Below, piece by piece: positions 11,552 through 21,826 of a DNA stretch of 64,000 bases. The stretch comes from Theobroma cacao (lineage: Eukaryota > Streptophyta > Magnoliopsida > Malvales > Malvaceae). The stretch spans positions 1,471,659 to 1,535,658 of the forward strand of contig NC_030856.1 in the NCBI RefSeq assembly GCF_000208745.1. The letters are read 5' to 3'. Position 1 is the first letter of the stretch, and the number at the start of each line of letters is the position of its first letter. Below the pieces are notes generated by a model that did no database searches, was not told the DNA's origin, and saw only the letters and a program-made list of their open reading frames with translations. A program made the position numbers and the translations under genes.

Positions 11552-11836
11552 TCATATACGTGCTCCGATCTTGTAGCCGCCATTATCGTCTAGGTAAAGT
11601 GACACTGAAGCACCAGGGTCATAGTGGTGAGTAAAATCTCTCCACTCTTTCCCATGAATAATAAGTGAGTCCCCATCAACCTTGAACTCCAAACCGAGCT
11701 CTCTGTTTTCACACTGAACCCGCAATTTAGAGTTTCCTCTGGGAAGCAGATGGAGATTTGCGTCTCTATTGCTAACCCTCAAGCGCCTCTGTTTAGCCAT
11801 TCCGGTTAAGTGGATGTTCTCAAAGACTGTCTTCAT
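11552..11836 (-). CDS. Small B3-like domain protein, copy B2
   Basis: Intact 94-residue, intronless ORF. Order of blocks: VFENIHLT near the start, LRVSNRDANLHLLP, LRVQCENRELGLEFKVDG, IIHGKEWRDF near residue 60 and a closing VSLYLDDNGGYKIGARI. This is the same B3-like layout as copy A1 but a distinct lineage, closest to 20816-21100. The ATG (MKTVFEN) is conserved between the B copies. The intact frame after visible divergence from copy B3 suggests either recent decay-free history or selection. Function is inferred only from fold resemblance: DNA binding in the nucleus. Confidence 0.55.
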   Translation of the reverse strand: MKTVFENIHLTGMAKQRRLRVSNRDANLHLLPRGNSKLRVQCENRELGLEFKVDGDSLIIHGKEWRDFTHHYDPGASVSLYLDDNGGYKIGARI

Positions 11837-12139
11837 CGCAGGTAAGAATTTGGGAAGAAAATTTGTTTTCGGACGAGAGAAAATAGTTGTGAGTGAGGGA
11901 GCTTATCAAAACGAGGGAGCTGCATGCATTTATATACGTCAAATACGATACCAAAATTGCCACGTAGTAGATTTATTGTAAACATAACTTTAGTCTCTAT
12001 GTCACACGTGTCAAACTTTAATCGAACCTCTCGTGGGAACGGAGAATGGTGTGCCACGTCTTTTTGGGTTTGCTTAGGGCGGCAGGTACATGGATTATAC
12101 ATTCAATGGCAAGCAAGTTTGACAGGAGAATGGTAGTCA

Positions 12140-13210
12140 TGAATAAAAACACCCCGAATAAGGAAAAACGAAGAAGAAGAAGAAAAAAGAGTATGCGAAA
12201 AGAAGATGATAGACTATAAAGGAAATGACAATGCGTACTATCTGGTTCACAAATATCTTTCAGCTAATTAATACTTTGATTGTGAGTTGTTCACCAAAAA
12301 CTGTATGCAGCGTAGTTCCCACGGAATTCTAATTGCTTTGTCAATTCCACGCCCTGTATTCTGTTTTCCTTAATATATTGTCTGGAACTTTTCTTCAACT
12401 TAAAGAAACGTTTATCGGAAGTTTACATGCAAATTCCTTAAACCCACTTCCTGAAATCTCTCGCTTCGTATAATTTTATAAGTGGTGTATGCTCATATAA
12501 ATTTATGTCACATAACTAGGAATTAATCAAATCTTTTTAATTAATTGAAAAACTATTAAATATTAATAAAAAATAAAAATGTTTTCATGAAAAACAATTT
12601 TTTCTTTTAAACTTTGTTAGATAAAATAATAAAAAACAATCAACGTATTATCAAAAGTTTCGAAAATCTCCACTAATTAATCCATCTTATCAGTAACTGC
12701 TACAACTACTATAAAGATTTCATATAAAAAAGAATTTCTCACATACAATTTTACTCTAACATATTTTAAGAAACATCTTTAACAAGAGTTTCAGAAAACA
12801 ATTGGTACTCATCAATTTTTATGCAACAGACAATTGAATAAATTGTAATTGAGAGAATCCAAAAAAAAAAAAGCAAAAACAAATTAATTAAATCTGTAAA
12901 AGGAAAGTGCAATTCGAATCAAATAGATTTTGACTTGAGTTTCTTTATCCAAATATGGTGTCTTTATTTTTTTATTATCTATAGCTCAATTTAAAATTAA
13001 ATATTATATAGTTCATTATGAAATATCTTAACTGAGCTCATTAAGCAAATGAAAATCTTGGGCTCCAAGATTCCAAATAGGACGACAATTTGGATATTGC
13101 AACTTGTTTTATTTTTGGGTATTGAAAATACAAATCTAATCAGTAATAATATGTAGGGAATAATAATCATGTTGAACTAATGCACACATGTGAAGCATTA
13201 ATGCTGGCTT
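12140..13210. other. AT-rich intergenic DNA
   Basis: No gene seen. The part 12480-12900 is the duplicate of 4230-4740. The remainder is AT-rich with no recognised motif. Confidence 0.5.
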
Positions 13211-13214
13211 TGGG

Positions 13215-13604
13215 TTGTAGATGGAGGAAGAAGAGACCAGCTGATTGGAGAATATGAAGAAACAATTGGGACCTGCCTTGTCTTCTCTGAAGATGAAGCT
13301 TCCCCTGTAGTTCATGAAGAGACAGGTCCATCAGAAAGCAAATCTCTTCTCAGGAAAATATATAATAGATCCAAATCAAGCTCCAAGAAAGCAAGTAAAA
13401 CCAGTTGCCCAACTTCACAACATTCCAAAGTTTCAACTGTTACTAGATGATGATGCCCAAGATGAAACAAATTCACCAACTAATTCAAATTTGTAACTAG
13501 CAAACTCTAATTTGTAGTCGCTTTTTAATGTACATTGTTAATTTTGAAAGTTACTTTAATGTAATTCAAGCATAGTTATGCTCTGCATTTTCCCAAAAAA
13601 AAAA
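13215..13604 (+). pseudogene. TFIIIC subunit 6-like processed pseudogene
   Basis: Codons near 13236-13330 read QLIGEYEETIGTCLVFSEDEASPVVHEETGPSE, matching the core of the TFIIIC subunit 6 (GTF3C6-type) family, which helps recruit RNA polymerase III to tRNA genes. A frameshift near 13330 moves the rest to another frame: KANLFSGKYIIDPNQAPRKQVKPVAQLH, ending DDDAQDETNSPTNSNL and TAA at about 13494. The N-terminal half is missing. About 95 bases after the stop is a run of ten A (13595-13604), which together with the lack of introns indicates a 5'-truncated retrocopy. No clear target duplication was found. Confidence 0.7.
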
Positions 13605-14520
13605 TAGAGGGGGAAAATGTGTCAGCTTTTTGTGTATTTGTTTGAAAAAAAAAAAGAAAAAACCGCTTTCAGATTTCTCACCAATCTGTAAAGCTAGCAA
13701 TAATAATTTAAAATCATGTACACATATTTTTATGATCATATATTGTGTTAATTCTTACCAATCTTTAATCAAACTTGTCGTGTAATTTTAAACGCTTTTA
13801 ATAGCTCCTGTGGTTACGCACGTGCATCATGGCATCTGCACTCTAATCGAGGAAACACATCAAGGGTAATTCCAATTTTCATGGATACATAATTTTCAAA
13901 AACTCTTGAAAGTTACATTTTTCAACCAGAAAAAACAATGACGTATGAATCATCCATGTCAAACAATCATTAAATCTACGAATATATAGTAATCATCAAA
14001 ACTCTCAAAAAATTGATAAGGTAATTTCAAATATATTTAAAGAGTTTGCCATTTACAAAGTGTGTTATTTACTGAATTTATAACTAAAATAACCGAATGA
14101 AATATATTATTCAGAGTTTATTATAACAAGTTCTTTATAAACACCTTTTAAAGTTAGGTCTATGCATAATTAGAATTTAAATATATGCCAGGAAGACAGT
14201 GACGTATGAAGAAGAGACTATGCATACTATTGGGCCTTTAAATTGGGTTTTTAAGACTAATTTGGCCCAAATCAGGTTGATGGAAAAAAATAATTGTGGT
14301 TCTAATGTTGGGTTTTAATGGGCTAATTTGATATAAATTAGCCTAAATTTTAGCTGTGTATGGGGAGTTTTCTTGAATAACAAGTAGACACGATAAACCT
14401 TACTTTCCCAAGAATCACTTTATTTTTACCTAGAATTCTTGTCAATCGATTATTCATAAAATGAGTAATTGATCGAACAAAACTAGCCCCTAATACATTG
14501 GAAAAGCAAAGAGGAGAATC

Positions 14521-15162
14521 ATGACATCCTTGGCAGCCCTGGTTGATTTGTCTTGGTTAATGGCATTGCTGCAAGAAAAGCCAACGTTTCATCAATCTTG
14601 CCCATGTCAATCAAGCACAAAGCAACAATCTTTCTTCTGCAAAGATTGCATGCTGGGTTTTTTTCTTCTGTGAAATTTGCAAGAACTACTCTCTTGCCCA
14701 TCAAGGTCAACAAGTTCTTCAAGTAAGTAGTTTCCCCATCCTTATAAGTGCATTCTTAGTTCCTCATTATTCCATAATTATTTTTTTTTCTTTTCAAGTG
14801 TTCAAATTCACGTACCAACTATTAAGAATTAGGATTTCAGTAATAAAAGATTTATTTTACTTATCTAATATCAAATATGATAATATCAAGAATCTTGATC
14901 CAATTGTTTACATTGATAGAGAGTCACAAGAAAAGCAGCATGGAAATAGTAGTAATAAGAGTGGCTATAAAGGTAGCAAAGAGTGTGAAGCATGTGGATA
15001 TGAAATACAAAGTTCAACATCAAAGTACTGCTCAATTGAATGCAAGGTATGAACCATTCCCTTATATTGACTTGCACTCGTATTTCTCTTTATTGTTTTT
15101 CCGTTTTTCAATTGGATTCTTTTGCAGGTTGAGAAAGAGACCAATTCGATATTAGTAGCGTA
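14521..15162 (+). pseudogene. PLATZ zinc-finger pseudogene 3
   Basis: Exon 1 keeps CKDCMLGFF but has one extra T in the run after ATGCTGGG, giving a TGA just before the CESC motif. The exon 2 block (14798-15049) is intact, with CEAC and CSIEC zinc ligands and a normal GT donor. Its acceptor has lost the usual CAG|GTG (now CAAGTG). Exon 3 (15129-15162) reads VEKETNSILVA then stops. The promoter-side flank (13860-14520) matches 25340-25956, upstream of the intact copy. Confidence 0.85.
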
Positions 15163-15532
15163 GCTACAAAAAGAAAAGGTACAACTGCTGCCCAAGGTGG
15201 ATGGAGTAGTACCGCCTGAAACGTCAAGCTATTAATAAAACAGACCCACCAAATGAAGCCAACATCATCCATCATATCATAAGCATTCCTCCATTTTAGA
15301 GAAGACAACTTGCTTTCAACCATTAAGCCAATGTTCAAGGTTTATTCGATTTAACGACCAAACATCTTGACCGACAGACACGTAACTGATACTGCGCCAG
15401 ATGCTAAGCCAATTGCACGTTATAATTTAATTATAATGTTATTATAACTTTTAGTATAACATTTACATATTTGATAGTTTTGAGTTTAACCTAATTAAAA
15501 TACTGAACTATAAGAGAAGGTTATCAGTTTGA

Positions 15533-16125
15533 TTATGTCTTTGACTGGACTGTTTTGAAGTGCCCACAGATTGGTGGCAGCTCGAAAGGGCGGCATACCA
15601 GTGGAAGAGCAGGTTTAGCTGCAGGATCAGCTATAGAATGACCAGAAAGAATCTCAGGTCTGCTTTCTTTTAATTTCTACTTAGGGTAATATAACCATAC
15701 CCGATTATTGGAACTTTAATAATTGATCCTCTCAACTATTTGATTTAGAAGATGGTAGTTTAGTAACTTTACTTTAGTCCCAAAAATAGGAAAAAATAGT
15801 TGATCCTCAACGTGAACATTCTAGACACAAGACTGCTGAGGATGTAACTTTGTCAAAGCATGTGCACACCGATTCAGATAAAAGACGCAGTTCTTCTCAA
15901 TACGGTAGCACTTCAAGAAGAGCTGTAGCAGCGAGCAGGCCTGCTAGTTCATCGGGTGAACCCAGTGACATTCAACAGAACAGACTTGTATCAAGTGGTG
16001 GTCGCATCTCTACCACACAAAGAATCCAACTTGCCTTTGAGGCCCAAAACATCTAGTCGTGCTGCCCCTGTTAGAGGAAGCCGTGATGATGATCAACCTC
16101 TCGAAGTTTTGAGCTGCACTCGATA
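15533..16125 (+). pseudogene. Casein kinase I-like C-terminal fragment
   Basis: The start reads [33 protein letters not shown] then TGA, matching the end of the kinase domain and the start of the tail in plant casein kinase 1-like (CKL) proteins. An unrelated or intron-derived stretch of about 135 bases follows. From 15808 the tail resumes: REHSRHKTAEDVTLSKHV, then RRSSSQYGSTSRRAV, SSSGEPSD and GGRISTTQRIQ, all typical CKL tail blocks. A frameshift near 16040 moves the last block (SRAAPVRGSRDDD) to another frame. The kinase domain is absent, so this is a dead 3' fragment. Apparent intron remnants argue for DNA-level duplication rather than retroposition. Confidence 0.8.
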
Positions 16126-16755
16126 GGAAATAATGGAGTTCGTAGGCTGATGCTTTTAAGAAGTTCCAATGTCACTGTGTATAATTAATGGGGATATCAC
16201 CAGGTTGAATGGCACTAGAGCTCATGTGACTTCCCTTACTACAGTTGCCAATCTTTTTCCCAAGATTGTTTTAGCTCCCGAGAGTTTATGGCCATTGTAA
16301 CGTGTTTAAGTCAGCATGGAAAAAAGAAAAAAGAAAGAAAGAAAGGAAAAGGTGATGAATAGTAAAAAGTAGGTGCAAGAAAGTAGGCTTTCTCTCAGGC
16401 TGTTAAGTTAGTGAATAATTAGTTTCTATGAAGAAACTCTGAGAGGGTTTATGGCTGATTGGTCTTGTTTGTTAATTGATTCTTGTCTACCCATGGGTTG
16501 ATGCTGGCCTTCTTTGAAAACCAGGTTGAAGGTAGAGAACCCGGGCTTGTTTTCTAGTTGAGTCCCTTACATAATTAAGTTCAAAACAAGACACAAATAA
16601 ACAAAAGAACACTAAGATTAGGATTCAACAAAACAGTTTTGGAAATACATGATGTTTGATACATATAATGAGAAACGAATATAAGATTAAGATTCAAACA
16701 AAACAGCAACTCAAAAGTCCATGATCATATATCAAAAGGATTTGCTTATACCACA

Positions 16756-16814
16756 TGATGATGATGATGATGATGATGATGATAATGATGATGATGATGA
16801 TGATAATGATGATA

Positions 16815-16846
<32 letters not shown>

Positions 16847-16878
16847 AATGATGATGATAATGATGATGATGATGATGA
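16756..16878. repeat. (GAT)n microsatellite
   Basis: About 123 bases of GAT repeats with interspersed AAT variants. It sits in the 3' flank of B3-like copy A3. The paralogous position near 406-436 has only about 30 bases of the same motif. The poly-Asp, poly-Met and poly-Ile reading frames here are artefacts of the repeat. Confidence 0.95.
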
Positions 16879-16899
16879 AGAAGAAACCGATTTCATCCA

Positions 16900-17181
16900 T
16901 CACCGCACTTGGATCTTGTAGCTGCCATCATCCTCACGAAAAAGGGTTACAACAGAACCAACGTTATAGTTGCCGATGAATTCTCTCCACTCTCTTCCCC
17001 GAACAATACCGGACGATTCCCCATCAGTCATGAACTCGAAAACCATGCATCTGTTTTCACTTTTAACGATCAATTATGAGTTGTGTCCGGGGAGCAGATG
17101 GAGATTTGCCTCTATATTGCTAATCGTCAAGCCCTTCTCTTTATCCTTTCTAGTAAGGCTCTTCTCAAAGACTCTCGCCAT
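16900..17181 (-). pseudogene. B3-like gene copy A3 with one nonsense codon
   Basis: Full-length homologue of copy A1: same 93-codon length, same start (MARVFEKSLTRKDKEKGL) and same end (YKIQVR). The only obvious lesion is a Gln codon changed to TAA after HLLPGHNS (about residue 36). Everything downstream stays in frame (GREWREFIGNYNVGSVVTLF). Confidence 0.75.
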
Positions 17182-17519
17182 CGCAGGGCTTGCAGCAGCA
17201 AAGAATTTGGTAGAAATCTTAATGTGAGGTTTTCTTGTTGATACGTTGGAGTTGCACTCGTTAAGAGGGAGTGTTACAGTTAGGTAAAGGTCATCTTACG
17301 GTAAGCTTGTTGTACAAGTAACTCTCAAATATTGACGAATATAACTGAGGAAACGGCTGAACTCTATTCTTATCAGGCGGTTGTCATACAAGAGTTTAAT
17401 CACCTTACGATAAGATCAAATGTTACTAGACATCGCCCAAGCCGTTCGCACATTTGCCGACAAATGTTACGATAAGGCCACCTTATGATGAGAGAGGATA
17501 AAGATTTGAATTTTGCTAA

Positions 17520-18340
17520 TTATATACATATTTTTCTTTTAAAGAAGAGGAAAGAATCTTAATGCCAATTGGATAAAGCACTAACCCTAATTAGAAACCC
17601 TATCCCAATCATAACCCAAGTTCAAACATTCTTGACAGCAAAACTTCAAATCCCCATGCTTTCTTGGTATTGCGATAAAGCTAACATCGGAGGGCACAAA
17701 TCAGACGGAATTCTTTGAAACCAATAAAAGGATTAGGTTATCATACAAGAGTTTAATCACCTTACGATAAGATCAAATGTTACTAGACACCGCCCACGCC
17801 GGTTGTACACCGATCTGACTCTATGGAAAAAATGGGGGTTTCAGTGTTTTTTTTTTTTTTTGAGATATCATACTCCAAATTCGTTTAATTAAAATAAATA
17901 TCTGAACTTTATCAAAATTACAATCAAATCATAAAATATTATTCAAAATTGAGCCCTAATAATATAGTACTATATGCTAATTATATGAATCAATTAAATA
18001 ACCGGTTAAATAACAAAAAGTCATATAAAAAATTAAGTTTATATTTATTAGTTTATAAAAAAAGAAATTGTTAAGATAACAAATGGTATTGTTGAAGATA
18101 AAAGAGGATAAAGATTTGAATTTTACAAATTATAAATTTTTAAAACATTTTAAAATATAATATATATATATATATATATAAAATATCAAGTTCAGGTTTA
18201 GAATATCTTAAGGTCATACATAAAACTTATTTGAACCCAAGTCAGATATTAAAAATATTATCTAAATCCGTCTCATAATAAATTTTTAAGAAAATTTAGA
18301 TAATATTTTTAAAAAATTAGAAGAAGAAAAGCTTTTGTTT
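17520..18340. repeat. Duplicated AT-rich segment with mosaic junction
   Basis: No gene. 17840-18275 matches 1060-1480. A TA run lies at about 18160-18180. Near 18325 the sequence switches abruptly to the tail of PLATZ exon 3 (codons for EEEKL) and then to fold-back copy 3, so a recombination or deletion junction lies here. Confidence 0.6.
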
Positions 18341-18341
18341 T

Positions 18342-18715
18342 GAATAAGTATTTATTTAAGAAAATTTAAATAAATTTTTATTTTTTATTACATTCAATCA
18401 AGTTTTTTTATTTTTATTTTAAATCAAATAAGTTAAATAATCTTTGATGACTAACAGTTAGCATGTCATTTTAAGTCACATGGTGTACTGACATATCATA
18501 ATAAATAATAAAAAGGTATGATGATATGGTTACGTGACATTTTCACTTTCTACATCAAAATTATTGGGTATAAGATGATAAATGACATTTTAAATTAATT
18601 ACAATTAGTCAATTATTAGTCATAAAGGTTTACTTGATCCAAAATAAAAATAAAGAGATTTAATTGAATATAATAAAAAAAATAAGAACTTATTTAAATA
18701 ACCTTGAATAATTTA
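18342..18715. mobile_element. Fold-back (MITE-like) element, copy 3
   Basis: Third copy of the AT-rich inverted-repeat element. It is preceded by the same GAAGAAGAAAAGCTTTT exon 3 stub as copies 1 and 2 although the rest of that PLATZ gene is gone. Confidence 0.6.
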
Positions 18716-19636
18716 AGATTTTTTGAAGCATTATGCTTTTTTTTTCTCTATACGTTTGCAACAGTGTCCTAAATATACTTCAGTCCCTTTTATCTCTAAG
18801 TGTATTATTTCTCCTTAACAATCCAATATCAATAGTTAATTATAGTTAATAAAATGTTAATATTTTAAAAAATCCATGTTCATTTCCCTCACTAATTTTA
18901 TTACCTTCTAAATTCTCTCTTTACCCTTTATCTCTCTTTATCACTTCTCATCAATACCAATCACAACCCCCATCTGTAAAATGTAACGACTCGAACTTCA
19001 ATCAAGCTCTTGTGATATCAATTTTAAATTTAAAACATTTTAAGGTAAAATGTTATAAAATTTTAGTTATTATTTTTGATAAAAAAATTGTAAATTTATT
19101 AAATTGTCGTCGTCATTGTTGAAAATTTCACTATATGATGTTAATGTCTAGGAGATAATGATTTTGAGTTTGTAATCATAGTGGTGTGTGAAATTCGAAG
19201 GAGGAAGAGATCAAATCGGGAAAGATAGGGGAAGAAAAAGAAAGGAATTATTATGTTTTGCTAACAGAACAAGAGAAGAGGGAAAAAAAAAAGGAAGGAA
19301 TAATGAGAAAATAATTAATAAAATTATACCTAATTAAATTAAAATATTATTACTTAATTTTTTATACCCTATATGTTTGCTGTTTTCTTTTTCCAATTGG
19401 CCCAGACAAGCAAATAGAGCAAGCGCTTAATACAACACTACCAAGCGCATTTTGTGTCACGTGCATGGATGGCGTCTTTATCCCGCGCTTAATGATTTCT
19501 TTGTTATTAATAATAAAAAATATTACGTAATCAATTTTTTTTTTAATTTTCATAAGAGGTAAGGGTATTAAATTTTTAATTAATTTTTTGTTAAAAAAAT
19601 AATAAGAACTCTCTTTACAGAAAGCATAGCTGGCCA

Positions 19637-20135
19637 AATAGATACACGTAGCGTACGTACACGTACACGTAGCGCCCTGCATCAGTTCCTTCTTGAAAAG
19701 AGGGGGAAAAAATCCCTAGAAGCTGAAAAGGAAGATGAGGCCAATGCCGATGGAATTCATGGTAGACCCAGACGATCAAGGCTCAGCCATGGAAGTCGAC
19801 GACGTTGACCCACTCAAGATCTTCGGCGAAGGCTCCATCCCTGTCGACAACAAGCTCGCCGACGCCGATTTCTTCAACAACTTCGAAGACGATTTCGATG
19901 ACTCCGACATCAACTAAAAAAAATTCCCAAGTTCCCATCTTTATCTCTCTCTTTCTCTATCTATTTCCCTTTACAGGGTTTCACCCCTGTAAAATTTCTC
20001 AAATGTTTGTTCAGTTTAGTCGAATTTGAACTGTTTCATGGATTATCTCCTCTGCAAACGATATCATAGTGTATGAATTTTATCATTATAATGAATATAG
20101 ACCTTTTGAGCTTAAAAAAAATAGATACACGTAGC
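19637..20135 (+). mobile_element. Retroposed insert carrying the SMAP1-like gene
   Basis: The insert is bounded by the direct repeat ATAGATACACGTAGC (19638-19652 and 20121-20135). A run of A (20114-20121) precedes the right-hand copy, and a poly(A)-signal-like AATGAA lies at 20090-20095, about 20 bases upstream of that run. The homologous duplicate at 11191-11215 has a single copy of the repeat and no insert. These are the marks of LINE-type retroposition of a polyadenylated transcript: target duplication of about 15 bases, 3' A-tail, empty paralogous site. Confidence 0.75.
19735..19917 (+). CDS. SMAP1: SMALL ACIDIC PROTEIN 1-like
   Basis: Intact 60-residue acidic protein in a single exon. 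The C-terminal half, with IFGEGSIPVDNKLADADFFNNFEDDFDDSDIN, is characteristic of plant SMAP1, a small nuclear protein linked in Arabidopsis to the response to the synthetic auxin 2,4-D and to the CSN/SCF system. The N-terminus (MRPMPMEF) also fits, and the length is within two residues of the Arabidopsis protein as I recall it. The gene lies inside a duplicated block from which it is absent in the other copy, and has an A-tract and flanking direct repeats, so it is probably a retrocopy with a preserved frame. Whether it is transcribed cannot be seen. Confidence 0.85.
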   Translation: MRPMPMEFMVDPDDQGSAMEVDDVDPLKIFGEGSIPVDNKLADADFFNNFEDDFDDSDIN

Positions 20136-20815
20136 ATTATGGCATTTTACAGCTGGTATTTGCATGCAAACAATGGCATCCGGAGTGGGTTTGCCTCCCA
20201 CGATGCCATCTACTTGGCCTTGACTAAAAGTCGTTTCTGGCGTCCAAAAAAGCTTAGAAGATCATTATTAAACGTATCCTTTTGGATTGAATTCTGGTAT
20301 TTCAAACAACGCAGCGATCACTTTCCGAAACAAATTAAAACTATTTAAAAGAAAACTTAAATATCATGAAAAAAAAACTTAAATATTGTATCACATGGTA
20401 GGTTGGGCAGATCCTAGCCCCTGAGTCCCCTCGTCTTTCCTACGAGTGTGAATACCTTGGGGATCCCTTTTCACACTCAAAACTCCCTCCCTCTGAAAAG
20501 GGTTATATAATATCTGTACAGTACTTTTTTTAATAAGGAGAAGAGGAATTTGATCTTATTCTTTAAATAAAGAGATCATTCACCGAGTACTGAGTAAAAT
20601 ATTTGGATGTAATGTCTACACAATATATTTGGGAAATACATGAACACTTGAAAACGAGAAGCAAATAAACAGAAGAATCATTGAAGGTACTTAAACAAAA
20701 GATCTTGGAAAATACAAGATGCCTGATAGATTCAAAGGAAAAGGAAAAAAAAAAAACACCAGTTCAAAACTTTAAAATGATTGCATACCACAACTAAGGA
20801 GAAGGCCCTGGTTGT

Positions 20816-21100
20816 TCATATGCGTGCTCCGATCTTGTAGCTGCCATTATCATCAAGGTAAAGTGACACTGTAGCACCAGGGTCATAGTGGTGAATGAAA
20901 TCTCTCCACTCTTTCCCATGAATAATAAGTGAGTCCCCATCAACCTTGAACTCTAAACCGAGCTCTCTGTTTTCACACTGAACCCGCAGTTTAGAGTTTC
21001 CTCTGGGAAGCAGATGGAGATTTGCTTCTCTATTGCTAACCCTCAAGCCCTTCTCTTTAGCCATTCTGGTTAAGTGGATGTTCTCAAAGACTGTCTTCAT
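20816..21100 (-). CDS. Small B3-like domain protein, copy B3
   Basis: Intact 94-residue B-type ORF (MKTVFENIHLTRMAKEKGLRV to YKIGARI). An in-frame ATG 25 codons upstream (21175) would add MHAAPSLTTIFPRPK and so on, but the start at 21100 is the one shared with copy B2 and fits the family length. The B3-like landmarks are the same: HLLP, GKEWRDF and VSLYLDDNGSYKI. It differs from B2 at only a few residues in a diverged DNA context. Its downstream flank (20440-20815) and upstream flank also match the B2 and B1 copies. Confidence 0.55.
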   Translation of the reverse strand: MKTVFENIHLTRMAKEKGLRVSNREANLHLLPRGNSKLRVQCENRELGLEFKVDGDSLIIHGKEWRDFIHHYDPGATVSLYLDDNGSYKIGARI

Positions 21101-21390
21101 CGCAGGTAAGAATTTGGGAAGAAAATTTATTTTCGGACGAGGGAAAATAGTTGTGAGTGAGGGAGCTGCGTGCATTTATATACGTCAAAAACGATACCAA
21201 AATTGCCACGTAGATTTATGCCCCCGTTGCTATTTTTCGTACTTTTTTCTGCTTCTCTTTTGCCCTTTTCCCAGTTCCTGGGGAAATGAAGAAACAGAAA
21301 AAAAAGGGCGTCTTCCTCTAGTTACGTGGAGGCCATAGGAAAAAAAAGAGAAAAAAGAAAGAAAAAGAAAAAAACAGAAAGAGACCGTGT

Positions 21391-21826
21391 GCAACTCATG
21401 GGCCATAGTCTAGACATCAGTAATTATTATACAAATCCTCTGCCCCCTATCGTACCCGCATCCGTGCCTCCTCTCTATATTTTTACCATCTGTCCTATCT
21501 CTTTTATGGGCTATTAAAAATGAGAGTGTTAAAAATTTTAACGTCTCGCTGTTAACATTACTTTAAATCTAGAAGGAAAAAAAATCTTGTGCTAGGTTTT
21601 TTTCCTGTTGGCTGCCTACTCCTCTTTTACTTCGCCTTGCTCTTCATTTTGTATTCGACAGTAATCGTCATCCTTGGTAAGTTTTTCTTTTTTAATTCTC
21701 AAGGTTTTCAAAATTTTAAAGCTACCGATGGCAAAAATATAGAAAGGAGGCACGGATGGGGGCACGATAAGGGGCAGAGGATTTGTATAATAATTGTTGA
21801 TGTCTAGACTATGGCCCATGAGTTGC
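21391..21826. mobile_element. Inverted-repeat element with 100-bp arms
   Basis: Left arm 21391-21490 and right arm 21727-21826 are reverse complements with only a handful of mismatches: GCAACTCATGGGCCATAGTC at the outside and a shared block around the TGCCTCCTCTCTATATTTTT region inside. The spacer is about 236 bases and has no ORF with recognisable motifs. Long terminal arms and small size suggest a non-autonomous DNA transposon (Mutator-like or fold-back). No clean target duplication was identified. Confidence 0.7.

Noticed and set aside
14521..15162. PLATZ copy 3 as a working gene
   Set aside because: The extra T in exon 1 brings a stop before the second CxxC pair, and the exon 2 acceptor is altered, so the two changes do not compensate.
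15158..15180. GTAGCGTAGCTAC hairpin like the Helitron 3' end
   Set aside because: No CTAG/CTRR follows at the right distance and no flank break is visible; it lies at the end of PLATZ pseudogene 3.
16694..16979. Poly-Asp, poly-Met and poly-Ile ORFs
   Set aside because: They are three frames of the GAT repeat beside a B3-like pseudogene.
21101..21175. 25-residue N-terminal extension of B3-like copy B3
   Set aside because: It is not shared by the other copies; the start at 21100 matches the family length.
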